DNA from: Bacteroidota bacterium
GTDB taxonomy: Bacteria > Bacteroidota > Bacteroidia > Bacteroidales > P3
Assembly (NCBI GenBank): GCA_023415495.1
Contig: JAEZKK010000018.1
Location: 181,152 to 245,151, forward strand
Reading direction: 5' to 3'
Length of the DNA stretch: 64,000 nucleotides
In this document: one piece after another, positions 1 to 8,800 of the stretch
Position numbering within the stretch: the first letter of the stretch is position 1
How the letters are laid out: every line of letters begins with the position of its first letter
Notes under the pieces: model-generated
What the model saw: the letters and a program-made list of their open reading frames with translations, nothing else
What the model was told of the DNA's origin: nothing
Database searches by the model: none
Translations under genes and position numbers: made by a program

Positions 1-89
1 CATTTAAAATAACTAAGTCTGCGTTCAAAATAACTAAGCTGAAAAGCAAAATAATCAGAAAGCGAATATCATATTTGAATTTATTTGAT

Positions 90-97
90 TAAGTTTG
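90..97 (+). promoter_or_regulatory. Candidate -7 promoter element
   Basis: TAAGTTTG, followed by C, fits the Bacteroidota -7 consensus TAnnTTTG and lies about 25 nt before the ATG at 123. I see no convincing -33 TTTG at the usual 19-21 nt spacing, so this is a moderate call. Nearby, AAAATAACTAAG occurs twice within 1-40. Confidence 0.45.
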
Positions 98-122
98 CAG
101 TCTAATATTAAAACTTTTGATT

Positions 123-830
123 ATGAATTTAAAAAGAAATCAAATCAGTTTTTTCTCAAAGGGATTATTTTTCTTTTTGGTTCTTGGGTTAATTTGTGGA
201 TATGCAAAAGCTCAGGGAAGTGATGATAATTCGTTGGTTAAGGAAAGGAACTTGAATAATGTTTTAAAACTTAATCTATGCTCTCCAGCTCTTAATTTTA
301 CTCAAATCACCTATGAAAGGAATATTTCTGAAAATAGAAATATTGAATTAGGACTTGGTATTATTGGTTTAGGATATGATTTTCTTTGGGTTGATGCTAA
401 AGGTTTTAATTTAAGAGCAGGATATAAATTTATGCTGAATAAGAATTCAAGTAATAAATTTAAAGGCTGGTATCTAAAACCTGAAGTGTTTTTTGCAACT
501 TATACTAAGTTGATTGATACAGTCCCTTTCCTAAGTGGGTTAGAATTTGATTTCATGAAGAAATCAAGCTCTGAAGATGATAACCCCATCTTTTATAAAA
601 GAATGACTACATTTTCAGCATTAGCAAATATTGGCTATCAATGGGTGTTTTGGAATAGATTAACCCTTGATGTGAATTTTGGCTTAGGTGTAAATATTTG
701 TAGTCCTGTTACTAACCAAGACGATTTTTTTAATTTTTCTATTGGTTATATGTATGGAGTTTTTACAGATGATAGAAAAGTAATTGCTCCAGCTGCTTCT
801 GGTTCATTGAGAATAGGATTTGTTTTCTAA
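123..830 (+). CDS. Outer-membrane beta-barrel protein, hypothetical
   Basis: The protein has about 235 residues. A hydrophobic signal peptide ends near YAKAQ, followed by alternating polar/hydrophobic strands and a terminal aromatic residue (GFVF), as in outer-membrane barrels. I chose the ATG at 123 over the in-frame TTG at 117 because TTG starts are rare and the ATG precedes the signal peptide directly. The gene stands alone, convergent with rubrerythrin, and the two share a bidirectional terminator. I do not recognise a specific function; the porin-like or PorT-like fold is inferred from overall pattern only. Confidence 0.7.
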   Translation: MNLKRNQISFFSKGLFFFLVLGLICGYAKAQGSDDNSLVKERNLNNVLKLNLCSPALNFTQITYERNISENRNIELGLGIIGLGYDFLWVDAKGFNLRAGYKFMLNKNSSNKFKGWYLKPEVFFATYTKLIDTVPFLSGLEFDFMKKSSSEDDNPIFYKRMTTFSALANIGYQWVFWNRLTLDVNFGLGVNICSPVTNQDDFFNFSIGYMYGVFTDDRKVIAPAASGSLRIGFVF

Positions 831-856
831 AATCAAGAATTGCAATAAATAATAAA

Positions 857-888
857 AAAAGAGGCTGGTTTGTTTTGCAGCCTCTTTT
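857..888. terminator. Bidirectional rho-independent terminator
   Basis: A perfect 11-bp stem (AAAAGAGGCTG at 857-867, CAGCCTCTTTT at 878-888) encloses a 10-nt loop. It has an A-run on the left and a T-run on the right, so it can stop both the barrel gene and the convergent rubrerythrin gene. Confidence 0.9.
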
Positions 889-912
889 GGTTTTTTAGTT
901 AGTTTTATTTGA

Positions 913-1485
913 TTAGTAGTTTAAACATTCTAATTCAAAATATGCTTTAGGATGATCGCAGCAAGGACATTTTTCTAATGCTTTAACTCCTTTGTAGTGG
1001 AATCCACATTTTCTACATACCCATACTCTTTCTTCAGGGCGAGCAAATACTTGATTCTTTTCGATGTTTTCTAATAATTTTCTGTAACGATTTTCATGCT
1101 CAACCTCTACCTTTGCAACCATCTTGAAAGAAGTAGCAATTTTTGGGAATCCTTCTTCTTCTGCAATGCGTGCAAACTCTGGATATAAATCAGCCCATTC
1201 TTCATGCTCTCCTTCAGCTGCTGCTAAAAGGTTTTCTGCTGTAGTAGCAATAACTCCTGCTGGATAGGATGCAGTTATCTCAACCATTCCTCCTTCAAGG
1301 TGTTTGAAAAATACTTTTGCATGTTGTTCTTCTTGAAGAGCTGTTTCCATAAAGAATCCTGCAATTTGTTCAAATCCATCTTTCTTAGCTTGCTTTGCAA
1401 AGAAGGTGTAACGATTCTTAGCTTGTGATTCTCCAGCAAATGCTTTTAAAAGATTTTGTTCTGTTTTTGTTCCTTTAATGCTCAT
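913..1485 (-). CDS. rbr: Rubrerythrin
   Basis: Rubrerythrin is a peroxide-scavenging non-haem diiron protein of the anaerobic cytoplasm. The N-terminal ferritin-like four-helix domain carries E19, E53 and H55 (EEQH) and a second ExxH-type helix (EVEHENRY). The C-terminal rubredoxin domain has the two knuckles CRKCG and CPCC that bind the mononuclear iron. At 190 residues the length is typical and the domain order is classical (not reverse). It is monocistronic, with a strong upstream promoter and a shared terminator. It suggests an anaerobic or microaerophilic host. Confidence 0.96.
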   Translation of the reverse strand: MSIKGTKTEQNLLKAFAGESQAKNRYTFFAKQAKKDGFEQIAGFFMETALQEEQHAKVFFKHLEGGMVEITASYPAGVIATTAENLLAAAEGEHEEWADLYPEFARIAEEEGFPKIATSFKMVAKVEVEHENRYRKLLENIEKNQVFARPEERVWVCRKCGFHYKGVKALEKCPCCDHPKAYFELECLNY

Positions 1486-1562
1486 AATAATTTCTTTTTT
1501 TAGGTTTATATATGTATTATTCTTTTTTTATCAAGAACTCTTATCCCTTGTTTAACTAAAGG

Positions 1563-1594
1563 CAAAAATACATATATTTAATTGGATTTACAAA
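1563..1594 (-). promoter_or_regulatory. Promoter of rubrerythrin
   Basis: On the minus strand TTTG (1594-1591) and TATTTTTG (1570-1563) are separated by 20 nt. This is a good match to the Bacteroidota -33/-7 promoter. It implies a leader of about 70 nt before the rubrerythrin ATG. Confidence 0.7.
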
Positions 1595-1692
1595 TAAAAT
1601 TGATACCATAATGATAATTTTATCGTTATATAATCGTTCTATAAATATATGAATGTAAATATCAATAGCATAAAGTAAATAACAAAATAATT

Positions 1693-2175
1693 ATGAGAAT
1701 TAAGGCTTTATTATTATTAGGGTTTGTACTAATTGGATTAAATGGTTTTAGTCAAAAGGTTTATAACGAAACCATAGATGCTAAACAAGAATTAGATAAA
1801 GCAATACTTAGGGCTGAAAAAGAAAATAAGCACGTATTGGCAATAGTTGGAGGGAATTGGTGTAAGTGGTGCTTAATGTTCGATGAGTTTACTAAAACAA
1901 ACGAAGCAGTTAAGCAAGCACTTGAGAAAGATTATATTATAGTAAAGGTTAATTGGTCAAAGGATAATAAAAATCCTGAAGCGATGAAGGCTTTAGATAA
2001 TCCTAAGAGATTTGGCTTTCCTGTTTTTGTTGTGCTTGACCAAAAAGGGAAGAGACTCCATACTCAAAACTCTGCGTATTTAGAGAAAGGAGAGGGATAT
2101 AACGAAAAAGAAGTAATTAATTTCTTAAACCACTGGAATTTCCAAGCAATAGAGAAATCAAAAACAGATTACTAA
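1693..2175 (+). CDS. Periplasmic thioredoxin-like protein
   Basis: 160 residues with a signal peptide (cleavage near GFSQ) and a thioredoxin fold. The redox motif is W56-C57-K58-W59-C60, and the cis-proline region follows as GFPVFVV. The family resembles thioredoxin_7/DUF255-like exported thioredoxins, which reduce or isomerise disulfides outside the cytoplasm. The CKWC dipeptide differs from the thioredoxin CGPC. It converges tail to tail with the radical SAM gene, with a 1-nt gap. A role in the cysteine chemistry of the neighbouring exported CxxC proteins is possible but rests on proximity only. Confidence 0.85.
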   Translation: MRIKALLLLGFVLIGLNGFSQKVYNETIDAKQELDKAILRAEKENKHVLAIVGGNWCKWCLMFDEFTKTNEAVKQALEKDYIIVKVNWSKDNKNPEAMKALDNPKRFGFPVFVVLDQKGKRLHTQNSAYLEKGEGYNEKEVINFLNHWNFQAIEKSKTDY

Positions 2176-2176
2176 A

Positions 2177-3205
2177 TTACATCAAACAAGGGTCCTTTGC
2201 TTTTAGGTCTCCGTATACTATCGATGCTGTTTCTCTGCAACCACAATCGCAGTAGTTTACATCTTTGCACATAATACAATCGTGAGGTATATAGGCTCTC
2301 GTGTTAAACTTTTGCCAATAATCAGTGTCTGTTATAATCTCCTTATCAAATATATAACCTACCTTATGAGGAGAATGGTTACAAGCTCTAACAAATCCGC
2401 TTGGGTCTATTACAAAGAAATCCTTAGCTGCAGAACAAAGGCTTCCTATTCTTAGTTGTTTGTATTTCTCTCTATCCTTAATAATACATAAAGGGTATTC
2501 AGTACCAACAGAGCCAATACGTTTGGAAAGGGCTAATACGTTTTCGGCTGTTTCAAGCATACCATTTAACTGCTCAGTATTTAAAGAAAGTTCTTTCTTA
2601 TAAGTTAATCCTCTTCCTCCCAAAAGGAAACGATTTAATAATAATGTATCTGCTCCAGCAATTAGCCCATTAGCTATTGTTTCATATAGTTCATAATAGT
2701 TTATATCAGTAACAGTAATATTAACCGTTGTTTCAATTCCAATCTCCTTAGCTCTTTGGAACCAATACAAAACTCCCGCAGCATTATCAACTCCCGTATG
2801 TTTTTCAAAAGTATCCAACCCTGGAAGACTCATACTTAAATGAATATTATATTTCTTAAAGGCTTGTAAGAATTCTTCATTCATCAGTAGTCCATTAGAG
2901 ATAAGAACAATAGGATTGTTTACATTAAATACATTCCTTTCTCTTATATAAGCTAACAAATCTAATAAGCAATCTTTTAGCAAGGCTTCTCCTCCAGAAA
3001 TAGAAACGTTCTCAACTCCCAATTTATGAAGAATATCCAAAGTCCTTTTCCATTCTTCAAAGTCCATTTCCCCACCTTTATCATACTTCGGAGCATCTTC
3101 TTCTGTTGCTTCCCAAGGACAAGAGCAAAACAAACACCTATGATTACATCTATAAGTCAATTCCAAAACAACCGATTTAGGTATAAATACTTTATCTTCT
3201 TTCAT
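2177..3205 (-). CDS. Radical SAM/SPASM-domain enzyme, putative peptide maturase
   Basis: 342 residues. The radical SAM cluster motif is C20-x3-C24-x2-C27, followed by the SISGGE SAM-binding segment. The C-terminal third is SPASM-like, with cysteines in LCSA, RACNH, CIMC, CDCGC and DPC that could bind auxiliary Fe-S clusters. SPASM enzymes typically modify ribosomally made peptides or proteins (quinohaemoprotein maturation, sactipeptides, sulfatase maturation). It is the last gene of a five-gene run with overlapping ends: its ATG lies 14 nt inside the preceding 28-codon ORF. That coupling suggests the upstream proteins are its substrates, but no family-level match to a known substrate was recognised. 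Confidence 0.88.
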   Translation of the reverse strand: MKEDKVFIPKSVVLELTYRCNHRCLFCSCPWEATEEDAPKYDKGGEMDFEEWKRTLDILHKLGVENVSISGGEALLKDCLLDLLAYIRERNVFNVNNPIVLISNGLLMNEEFLQAFKKYNIHLSMSLPGLDTFEKHTGVDNAAGVLYWFQRAKEIGIETTVNITVTDINYYELYETIANGLIAGADTLLLNRFLLGGRGLTYKKELSLNTEQLNGMLETAENVLALSKRIGSVGTEYPLCIIKDREKYKQLRIGSLCSAAKDFFVIDPSGFVRACNHSPHKVGYIFDKEIITDTDYWQKFNTRAYIPHDCIMCKDVNYCDCGCRETASIVYGDLKAKDPCLM

Positions 3206-3278
3206 TATACTTTTTTACTTGTTCGGTTACTTGTTCGGTTACTTGTTCGGTTATTTGTTCTATAATATTCTTTTTCAT
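3192..3278 (-). CDS. 28-codon ORF with TEQV tetrapeptide repeats
   Basis: The ORF starts MKKNIIEQ, continues with EQI and three TEQV repeats, and ends KKYNERR. Its ATG overlaps the TGA of the upstream paralogue (ATGA) and its TAA lies inside the start of the radical SAM gene (14-nt overlap). The first 12 nt match the starts of the two preceding paralogues, so it may be what remains of a fourth copy, or a genuine small peptide. It is predicted to be an amphipathic helix rich in E, Q, T and V with no cysteine. Function unknown. The reading frame and junctions are certain from the sequence; expression is inferred. Confidence 0.45.
   Translation of the reverse strand: MKKNIIEQITEQVTEQVTEQVKKYNERR
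3217..3261. repeat. 12-bp minisatellite inside the small ORF
   Basis: Three perfect tandem units ACTTGTTCGGTT (plus strand) start at 3217, 3229 and 3241, with a degenerate fourth at 3253. Because the unit is a multiple of three, changes in copy number would add or remove TEQV repeats without breaking the frame. Confidence 0.9.
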
Positions 3279-4015
3279 TTCTTTTTGGTTTTAGGTTCTG
3301 GTGCTATTAAATCAGCACCAAGTCCTGTCATTTTCTTTATTACATCTATTTCCATATGTAAAGGAAGTTCACCTGCCCTTCCTGCATTATATTTATCATT
3401 GTCATTTAGGAATTCCCAAAGTATTAAATAATCAAATTCAAAATTTGACTTGACAACATGATATTTAGAATTTTTCGAAAAACGTATCTTAAAAATAAGT
3501 ACAGGATATTCAATTCTATCATTTTTCCTAAATTCAAATTTTGTTTTATCTGGTGATTGAGTAACTACTATCGAATTTTCATTTGCTTTTTTGTCACGAC
3601 AATGTTCACAAAACTCACTTTCATCAAGTATAACATCATAACCTAATTGTTTTATCTTTTGTGAAATAGCTCTGATAGATTCTATTTGATCTTTATCAAC
3701 AGTAAAATTCAAAGTTGTCTTTTTACATATAGGACAAATATAAGGTTTATCATAAGAAGTGATAGGTATATAACACATTGCTCCACCTCTTAATTCTCCT
3801 TTGTACTCTGTTTCTGCCAATCCTCTTAACCTTATTTCAAGTTCAATGCTATCTTTTTTAATAATAGGGAACTTCTTTTCAAGTTGGTTTTCCTTGTTGG
3901 GATTATTAGATAATTCCAAAGAATCTTTCTCCACTTGAGCATCACAATTGGTAGAGCCTATTACTGCACTGCCAATTAATATTGCCGTTGAAAGTTTTGT
4001 TTTATTCTTTTTCAT
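3275..4015 (-). CDS. Exported Cys-x2-Cys protein, paralogue 3 of 3
   Basis: 246 residues. The leader (KLSTAILIGSAVIGSTNCDAQ region) is almost identical in all three paralogues and looks like a signal peptide with possible cleavage after CDA. It has an asparagine before the cysteine, so it is not a standard lipobox. The mature part has CPIC and, about 50 residues on, FCEHC, a pair that could bind a metal or be modified. The conserved tail contains EIDVIKKMTGLG. An extra segment with TQSPDKTKFEF separates it from paralogue 2. It overlaps the upstream gene by 4 nt (ATGA). No known family was recognised. Confidence 0.8.
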   Translation of the reverse strand: MKKNKTKLSTAILIGSAVIGSTNCDAQVEKDSLELSNNPNKENQLEKKFPIIKKDSIELEIRLRGLAETEYKGELRGGAMCYIPITSYDKPYICPICKKTTLNFTVDKDQIESIRAISQKIKQLGYDVILDESEFCEHCRDKKANENSIVVTQSPDKTKFEFRKNDRIEYPVLIFKIRFSKNSKYHVVKSNFEFDYLILWEFLNDNDKYNAGRAGELPLHMEIDVIKKMTGLGADLIAPEPKTKKK

Positions 4016-4647
4016 TTCTTTTTGGTTTTAGGTTTTGAAGTTATTATTTCAGAACCAAGTCCAGTCATCTTTTTAATAACATCTATTTCTAAATTAAGAG
4101 GTTTTTCTCCACCTCTTCCTGAATCATACTTATCTTTACCTTTCAAAAAATCTAAAAGAATTAAATATTCCTCTACCATATTTGACTTTACAATATGATA
4201 ATCTGAATTCTTTGAAAAACGTATTTTAAAAATTAGAGAAGGTTCCTTTAACTTTGTTTTATTACAATGTTCACAAAACTCGCTATCATCTAATATAACA
4301 TCATATTTTAATGATTTTATCTTATCAAAAGTCTTTTTAATAAGCTTAATATGATTTATATCATCAACCCTATAGCGTGTAATATTATTACAAACACTGC
4401 AAGTGAAATCTGTTGTATCTCTATTTGCCACAACAGCATAACACATTGCAGAAACAATATCATCAATACTACTTTTGTGTTCAATGTTTGATAATTGAAT
4501 CAATCTCTTTTCTAACTCAACACTATCCTTAATGATTTTTGGATTATCCTTTGAATAATTCTCCACTTGAGCATCACAATTGGTAGAGCCTATTACTGCA
4601 CTACCAATTAATATTGCTGTTGAAAGTTTTGTATTATTCTTTTTCAT
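4012..4647 (-). CDS. Exported Cys-x2-Cys protein, paralogue 2 of 3
   Basis: 211 residues, the shortest paralogue: it lacks the LSNNPNKENQLEKKFP linker found in the other two. It keeps the shared leader, a first knuckle (CSVCNN) and a second (FCEHCNK), then LIFKIRFSKNSDYH and the tail IDVIKKMTGLG. The protein ends KTKKK, as does paralogue 3. Its start lies 14 nt inside paralogue 1 and its stop overlaps the start of paralogue 3, so all three are probably co-translated. Function unknown; substrate status for the radical SAM enzyme is inferred from context. Confidence 0.8.
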   Translation of the reverse strand: MKKNNTKLSTAILIGSAVIGSTNCDAQVENYSKDNPKIIKDSVELEKRLIQLSNIEHKSSIDDIVSAMCYAVVANRDTTDFTCSVCNNITRYRVDDINHIKLIKKTFDKIKSLKYDVILDDSEFCEHCNKTKLKEPSLIFKIRFSKNSDYHIVKSNMVEEYLILLDFLKGKDKYDSGRGGEKPLNLEIDVIKKMTGLGSEIITSKPKTKKK

Positions 4648-5398
4648 CTTCTTCTTTAATTCTTTTCTCGATCTCTTCGTCTGAATATCCGAATTCTTTC
4701 AACTTTTTAATAAACTCTTCTTTATTCCAATTGCCAAATCCATAATGTTTATGAACAATTATGTCTTTGCCAAGCCCAGTCATTTTCTTTAAAACATCTA
4801 TTTCTAAATGCAAAGGAAATTCTCCTTCCATTCCTTTATCATATTTATCATTACCTTTAAGAAATTCAAAAAGAATTAAGTAATCATACTTAATATTTGA
4901 TTTAGTAACGTGATAATCTGCATCCTTTGAAAAACGTATTTTAAAAATTAAGGATGGCTCTTTCAATCTTTCTTTATTACAATGATTACAATATTCACCA
5001 TAATCCAAAACTACATCATAATTCAATGCTTTTATTTTATTAGTAATATCAGTAATATATTTTACATAATAAATATCTCTTTCTCTGTAACGTGTTTTTT
5101 CATTACAGATATTACATGAAAGGTCCATTGAATCTTTATTTATACTTAAACTAACGGCATAACACATAGCCCCCATCGCAAGTTTGCCTTTGTACTCCGT
5201 TTCTGCTAACTCTTTTAATCTCTTTTCAAGTTCAATGCTGTCCTTTTTGATTATTGGGAATTTCTTTTCAAGTTGGTTTTCCTTGTTGGGATTATTAGAT
5301 AATTCCAAAGAATCTTTCTTCACTTGTGCCTCGCAATTGGTCGAGCCTAATACTGCACTGCCAATTAATATTGCCGTTGAAAGTTTTGTGGTTTTCAT
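4634..5398 (-). CDS. Exported Cys-x2-Cys protein, paralogue 1 of 3
   Basis: First gene of the operon. It has the shared leader (KLSTAILIGSA, then GSTNCEAQ), a first knuckle (CNICNEKT) and a second (YCNHCNK), and the KKMTGLG motif. Unlike its paralogues it has a C-terminal extension of about 40 residues rich in K, E and G, ending EEDEKE. I chose the ATG at 5398 (MKTTKLSTA) over 5416: the -7 element at 5421-5428 puts the transcription start close to 5415, leaving no room for the earlier ATG. Function unknown. Confidence 0.78.
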   Translation of the reverse strand: MKTTKLSTAILIGSAVLGSTNCEAQVKKDSLELSNNPNKENQLEKKFPIIKKDSIELEKRLKELAETEYKGKLAMGAMCYAVSLSINKDSMDLSCNICNEKTRYRERDIYYVKYITDITNKIKALNYDVVLDYGEYCNHCNKERLKEPSLIFKIRFSKDADYHVTKSNIKYDYLILFEFLKGNDKYDKGMEGEFPLHLEIDVLKKMTGLGKDIIVHKHYGFGNWNKEEFIKKLKEFGYSDEEIEKRIKEEDEKE

Positions 5399-5420
5399 TA
5401 TTTTTTGGTTTTTCAAATGT

Positions 5421-5428
5421 CAAAGATA
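5421..5428 (-). promoter_or_regulatory. Candidate -7 element of the radical SAM operon
   Basis: TATCTTTG on the minus strand matches the Bacteroidota -7 consensus exactly. No clear -33 TTTG is seen 20 nt upstream. It lies downstream (in transcription order) of the repeat arrays at 5501-5666. Confidence 0.55.
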
Positions 5429-5500
5429 TGTATTTATTTTTATATATGGGGAAAACTTTGGAGATTTTAGTCAAGAATAAATCTATTTAAATCAAGTTTA

Positions 5501-5563
5501 AAAGAATTTTTCTTTGATAAAAAAGAATTTTTCTTTGATTTAAAAGTTTTTTTCCTTGATTTA
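5501..5563. repeat. 21-nt tandem repeat, three units
   Basis: The units begin AAAGAATTTTTCTTTGAT at 5501 and 5522, with a diverged third (AAAGTTTTTTTCCTTGAT) at 5543. Spacing is exactly 21 nt. AAAGAATTTTTCTTT is itself nearly an inverted repeat. It lies in the 430-nt gap between the radical SAM operon and the LRR gene. Confidence 0.85.
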
Positions 5564-5574
5564 AATGTTAGGAT

Positions 5575-5666
5575 GGTAGCTACCACAACAGTATTATGGT
5601 AGCTACCACACGCCCCTTATGGTACCTACCACACGAGTGTTATGGTAGCTACCATAATGTAGTTTT
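5575..5666. repeat. 23-nt tandem array with palindromic core GGTAGCTACC, four units
   Basis: The core starts at 5575, 5598, 5621 (GGTACCTACC) and 5644, so spacing is exactly 23 nt. Each unit is the palindrome, ACA or ATA, a variable 7-9 nt stretch, and TTAT. The last unit reads TTATGGTAGCTACCATAATG, which joins two copies of the CTACCATAATG end motif of the REP-like elements elsewhere in the window. The rest of the gap (5667-5827) shows nothing further. Confidence 0.9.
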
Positions 5667-5827
5667 ACAAAATGGGGTGATTTTCTAAAGGAATAAGGCT
5701 TTCATTTCCTTGTGCTTGCAAAGATAGTAAAAATATTGGATAATTGAACAAAAATTACTGTTTTTTTGTATTTTTTATCTGTATTTTATAGTTGAAATAT
5801 ACTCATACGGGTGTATGAAAATTAGGA

Positions 5828-8800
5828 TTAGATTACTATTAATTTCTTAGTGATATTTAATTTCTTTGTTCTGATATTGATATAATAGATTCCTTTTTCT
5901 AAATCCTTTATATTAATTTCCAATGCTTTGTTATTATATTTTAATCTCTTTACTTCCATGCCTATGGAATTATGTATTATAATGTCTCCATAAATATTTC
6001 CTTCTCCTAAATCTAATGTGGTTTTGAGATTGCTTGGGTTAGGATATAGATTAATTTCCTCTGATAATTCAATTTGTTCTAATCCTATCAATTTGTTAGA
6101 AGCTATATTAGAGCGTATTGAGTTTAATGATTTAGTTATATTGCAAGGATTTTGTATTAAGATTTCTATTTGATAATATACATCTCCACTATCTGTGTTG
6201 AAATCTGTGTATGAAGTGCTGCTTGAAGGGATTGTAGTTAAAAGAAATAGAGAATCAAAATGATTTACTCTTCCCTTGTATATATTATATGTGTTATAAT
6301 TAATTCCTTCATAAGGAGTCCAGATTAAATTCCAAGTATTGTTTAATCCTTGATTGATAGTAAGGTGAAGAGTTTTATGGGATGAGCTTTGTTCAGTGTT
6401 ATGCTCACAAGTATCCTTGGCAGCAATCTTATATCTATAAGATCTTGTTAAGGCATTTGAAGAAGTGTCTTCCCAAACAGAAGGCTCGGAATAAGGAATA
6501 GAAGTAATATATTCAAATTGTCCTAATTGTGTTCCTTCCTTATATATTTGATATTCTATTACCTCCTCTTCTTTATCCCAAATAATAACATTATTATTAT
6601 TCTCATTAACAGTAACCATGCAAATCTCTGGAGTATCAACAGTAGGAATTGTAAGATTTATATTTATTATACTATCGCAACCAATAGAATTTACAAGAGT
6701 TTGTTGGTAAACACCTGTTGAATTATAATCAATATCGTTTATTCTAATTCCTGAGCAAGAAATAGTATCAATATTGAAAAAAGAGTTTTCTTTGACTAAA
6801 AGATTAAGAGTCATTGTATCGTAACAACCATTTGAAGTTTGAGCTAAATACTGATATACTCCTGAAGAATCACTTACATTAATTCCATAAAAGAAATAAT
6901 CCTCTCCTTGACAAATTGTATCGAATATTATTGTGCTATTATTAGGAATTACATTTAGTGTTAAGCTAATAATGCTATCACATCCATTAATTGTTTGTAG
7001 TTCTTGTGTGTAAACCCCAGATGTATCGCAGTTAAATCCGTATTGAGTAAAGGTTTCACCCTGGCAGATTGTTTCGTTGTAATATTGATTAGAATTATAG
7101 TTTTGAATAAGATTAACCACTACAATACTATCGCATCCAAAAACGCTTTGAAGATTAATAGTGTATATTCCAGGAGGGTAATAATTTAAACCATTTACAG
7201 TATAATACTCCCCAGGACAAAGATTAATATCAATATAATTAGTGTCAAGAGTTTCAATTACTGTTAGATTATAAATCGTTGTATCCATACATCCGTAATA
7301 GTTTGGTTGTGTGATAATATATATACCAGAAGTATCAACAGTAGCATGCCCTACAATTAAATAACCTTGACAAACAGTGTCGGTTATCTCGTATTTATAA
7401 TAAGGATTAACTGTGAGGTTTAATTCTATAATACTATCACAACCATTTACTGACTGTAATTCTAACCTATAAACTCCTGTTGTATCACAGTTAAAACCAT
7501 GTTGATTAAAGGTCTGACCTTGACATATTGATTCATTATAATATTGGTATTGATAATCACCGGTTGTTAGATTAAGAATAACAACACTATCACAACCATG
7601 AGAAGTGGTGGTGTGTTGAATGTAAGTTCCAGTCCAATATTCATTAAAGCCGAATTTATCATATAATTCACCGTAGCAATTAAAGTCATTGATTATTGTT
7701 GTGTCAATACTATAATTGCTTAGATTAAGAATAATAATACTATCGCAACCATTGGAGTTGAATAAGTTTTGAACATATGTGCCAGGAGTTGAAGTATAAA
7801 AGCCATTACCATTAAAATAATATCCAGGGCAAACAGATTCATTTATTATTAATGTGTCTGGCATAAGAATCTCTAAGTTTAATTGTAAAACACTATCGCA
7901 ACCTAAAGAGGATTGGAGGATATTATAATATACTCCTGTACTATTTTCATTAAAACCATAATCGTTAAATGAATATCCATAACAAATCTTTGCCTCAATA
8001 ATTGTAGTATCAGGGATTTTTACATTAAGGAATAGATTTACTACGCTATCACAACTGTTTTGAGAAGTATAGTTTAGAGAATATATTCCTGATTGATTTT
8101 GGTTAAAGCCATTAAGATTATAAGTCTGATTATTGCAAATTATTGCATTTATATTCTTTGATACTACTTGGTTATCTATAATATTTGTAAACGAACTCCA
8201 ATAAGGGCTTGCTTGATAAATTGAATCATAGCCACAAGGGACTTTTAATATTGCATTAGGATTAACACCTGTGAATGTAGTGGAATTAATTGTTTGAGGA
8301 GTAAGGGCAAGGTTTGTTAATGAAATTAATTGACCGCAATTATTAAAGCAGCTATTACCAAGAATTTGAACAGTGCTTGGGATAAAAATTGAATCTAAGC
8401 TAAAACAATTACTAAAAGCATTTTCTCCAATTTCAGTTACTCCAATTGGAATATTTAGATATTTAATATTATTACAATAGTTAAAGGTATTTGGTTTGAT
8501 TTTAGTTAAACTTGAAGGGAGACTTAGATACTCTAAAGAATGACAATATGAAAAAGATGATTCAGCCAATTCGGTTAATGAGTTGGGTAGAATCACAGAT
8601 TTAATTGAATCGCAATGGTGGAATGCATTATATCCTATTCTCTTTAATGTATTTGGAAATATAATAGAATCAATGGTTGTACAATAATAAAAAGCATAAT
8701 CATCAATATTAATTACATTAGAAAGATTTGCTTTTCTTAAATTAGCACAGAATCCAAAAGCTTGATTACCTATTGATTTAACATTATCTGGAATATTTAT

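Noticed and set aside
3219..3431. Plus-strand frame beginning with repeated GYLF
   Set aside because: It is the antisense reading of the 12-bp minisatellite and of the overlapping paralogue; the minus-strand operon explains the region.
4012..5398. Standard lipoproteins for the CxxC paralogues
   Set aside because: The residue before the leader cysteine is asparagine (STNC), which does not fit a lipobox; ordinary signal peptidase cleavage after CDA or CEA is at least as likely, so the call was left open.
5575..5666. Possible CRISPR array
   Set aside because: The units are only 23 nt, with 10-nt cores and 7-9 nt variable parts, far shorter than CRISPR repeats and spacers, and no cas genes are in the window. 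The same applies to 16151-16238 and 43907-44087.
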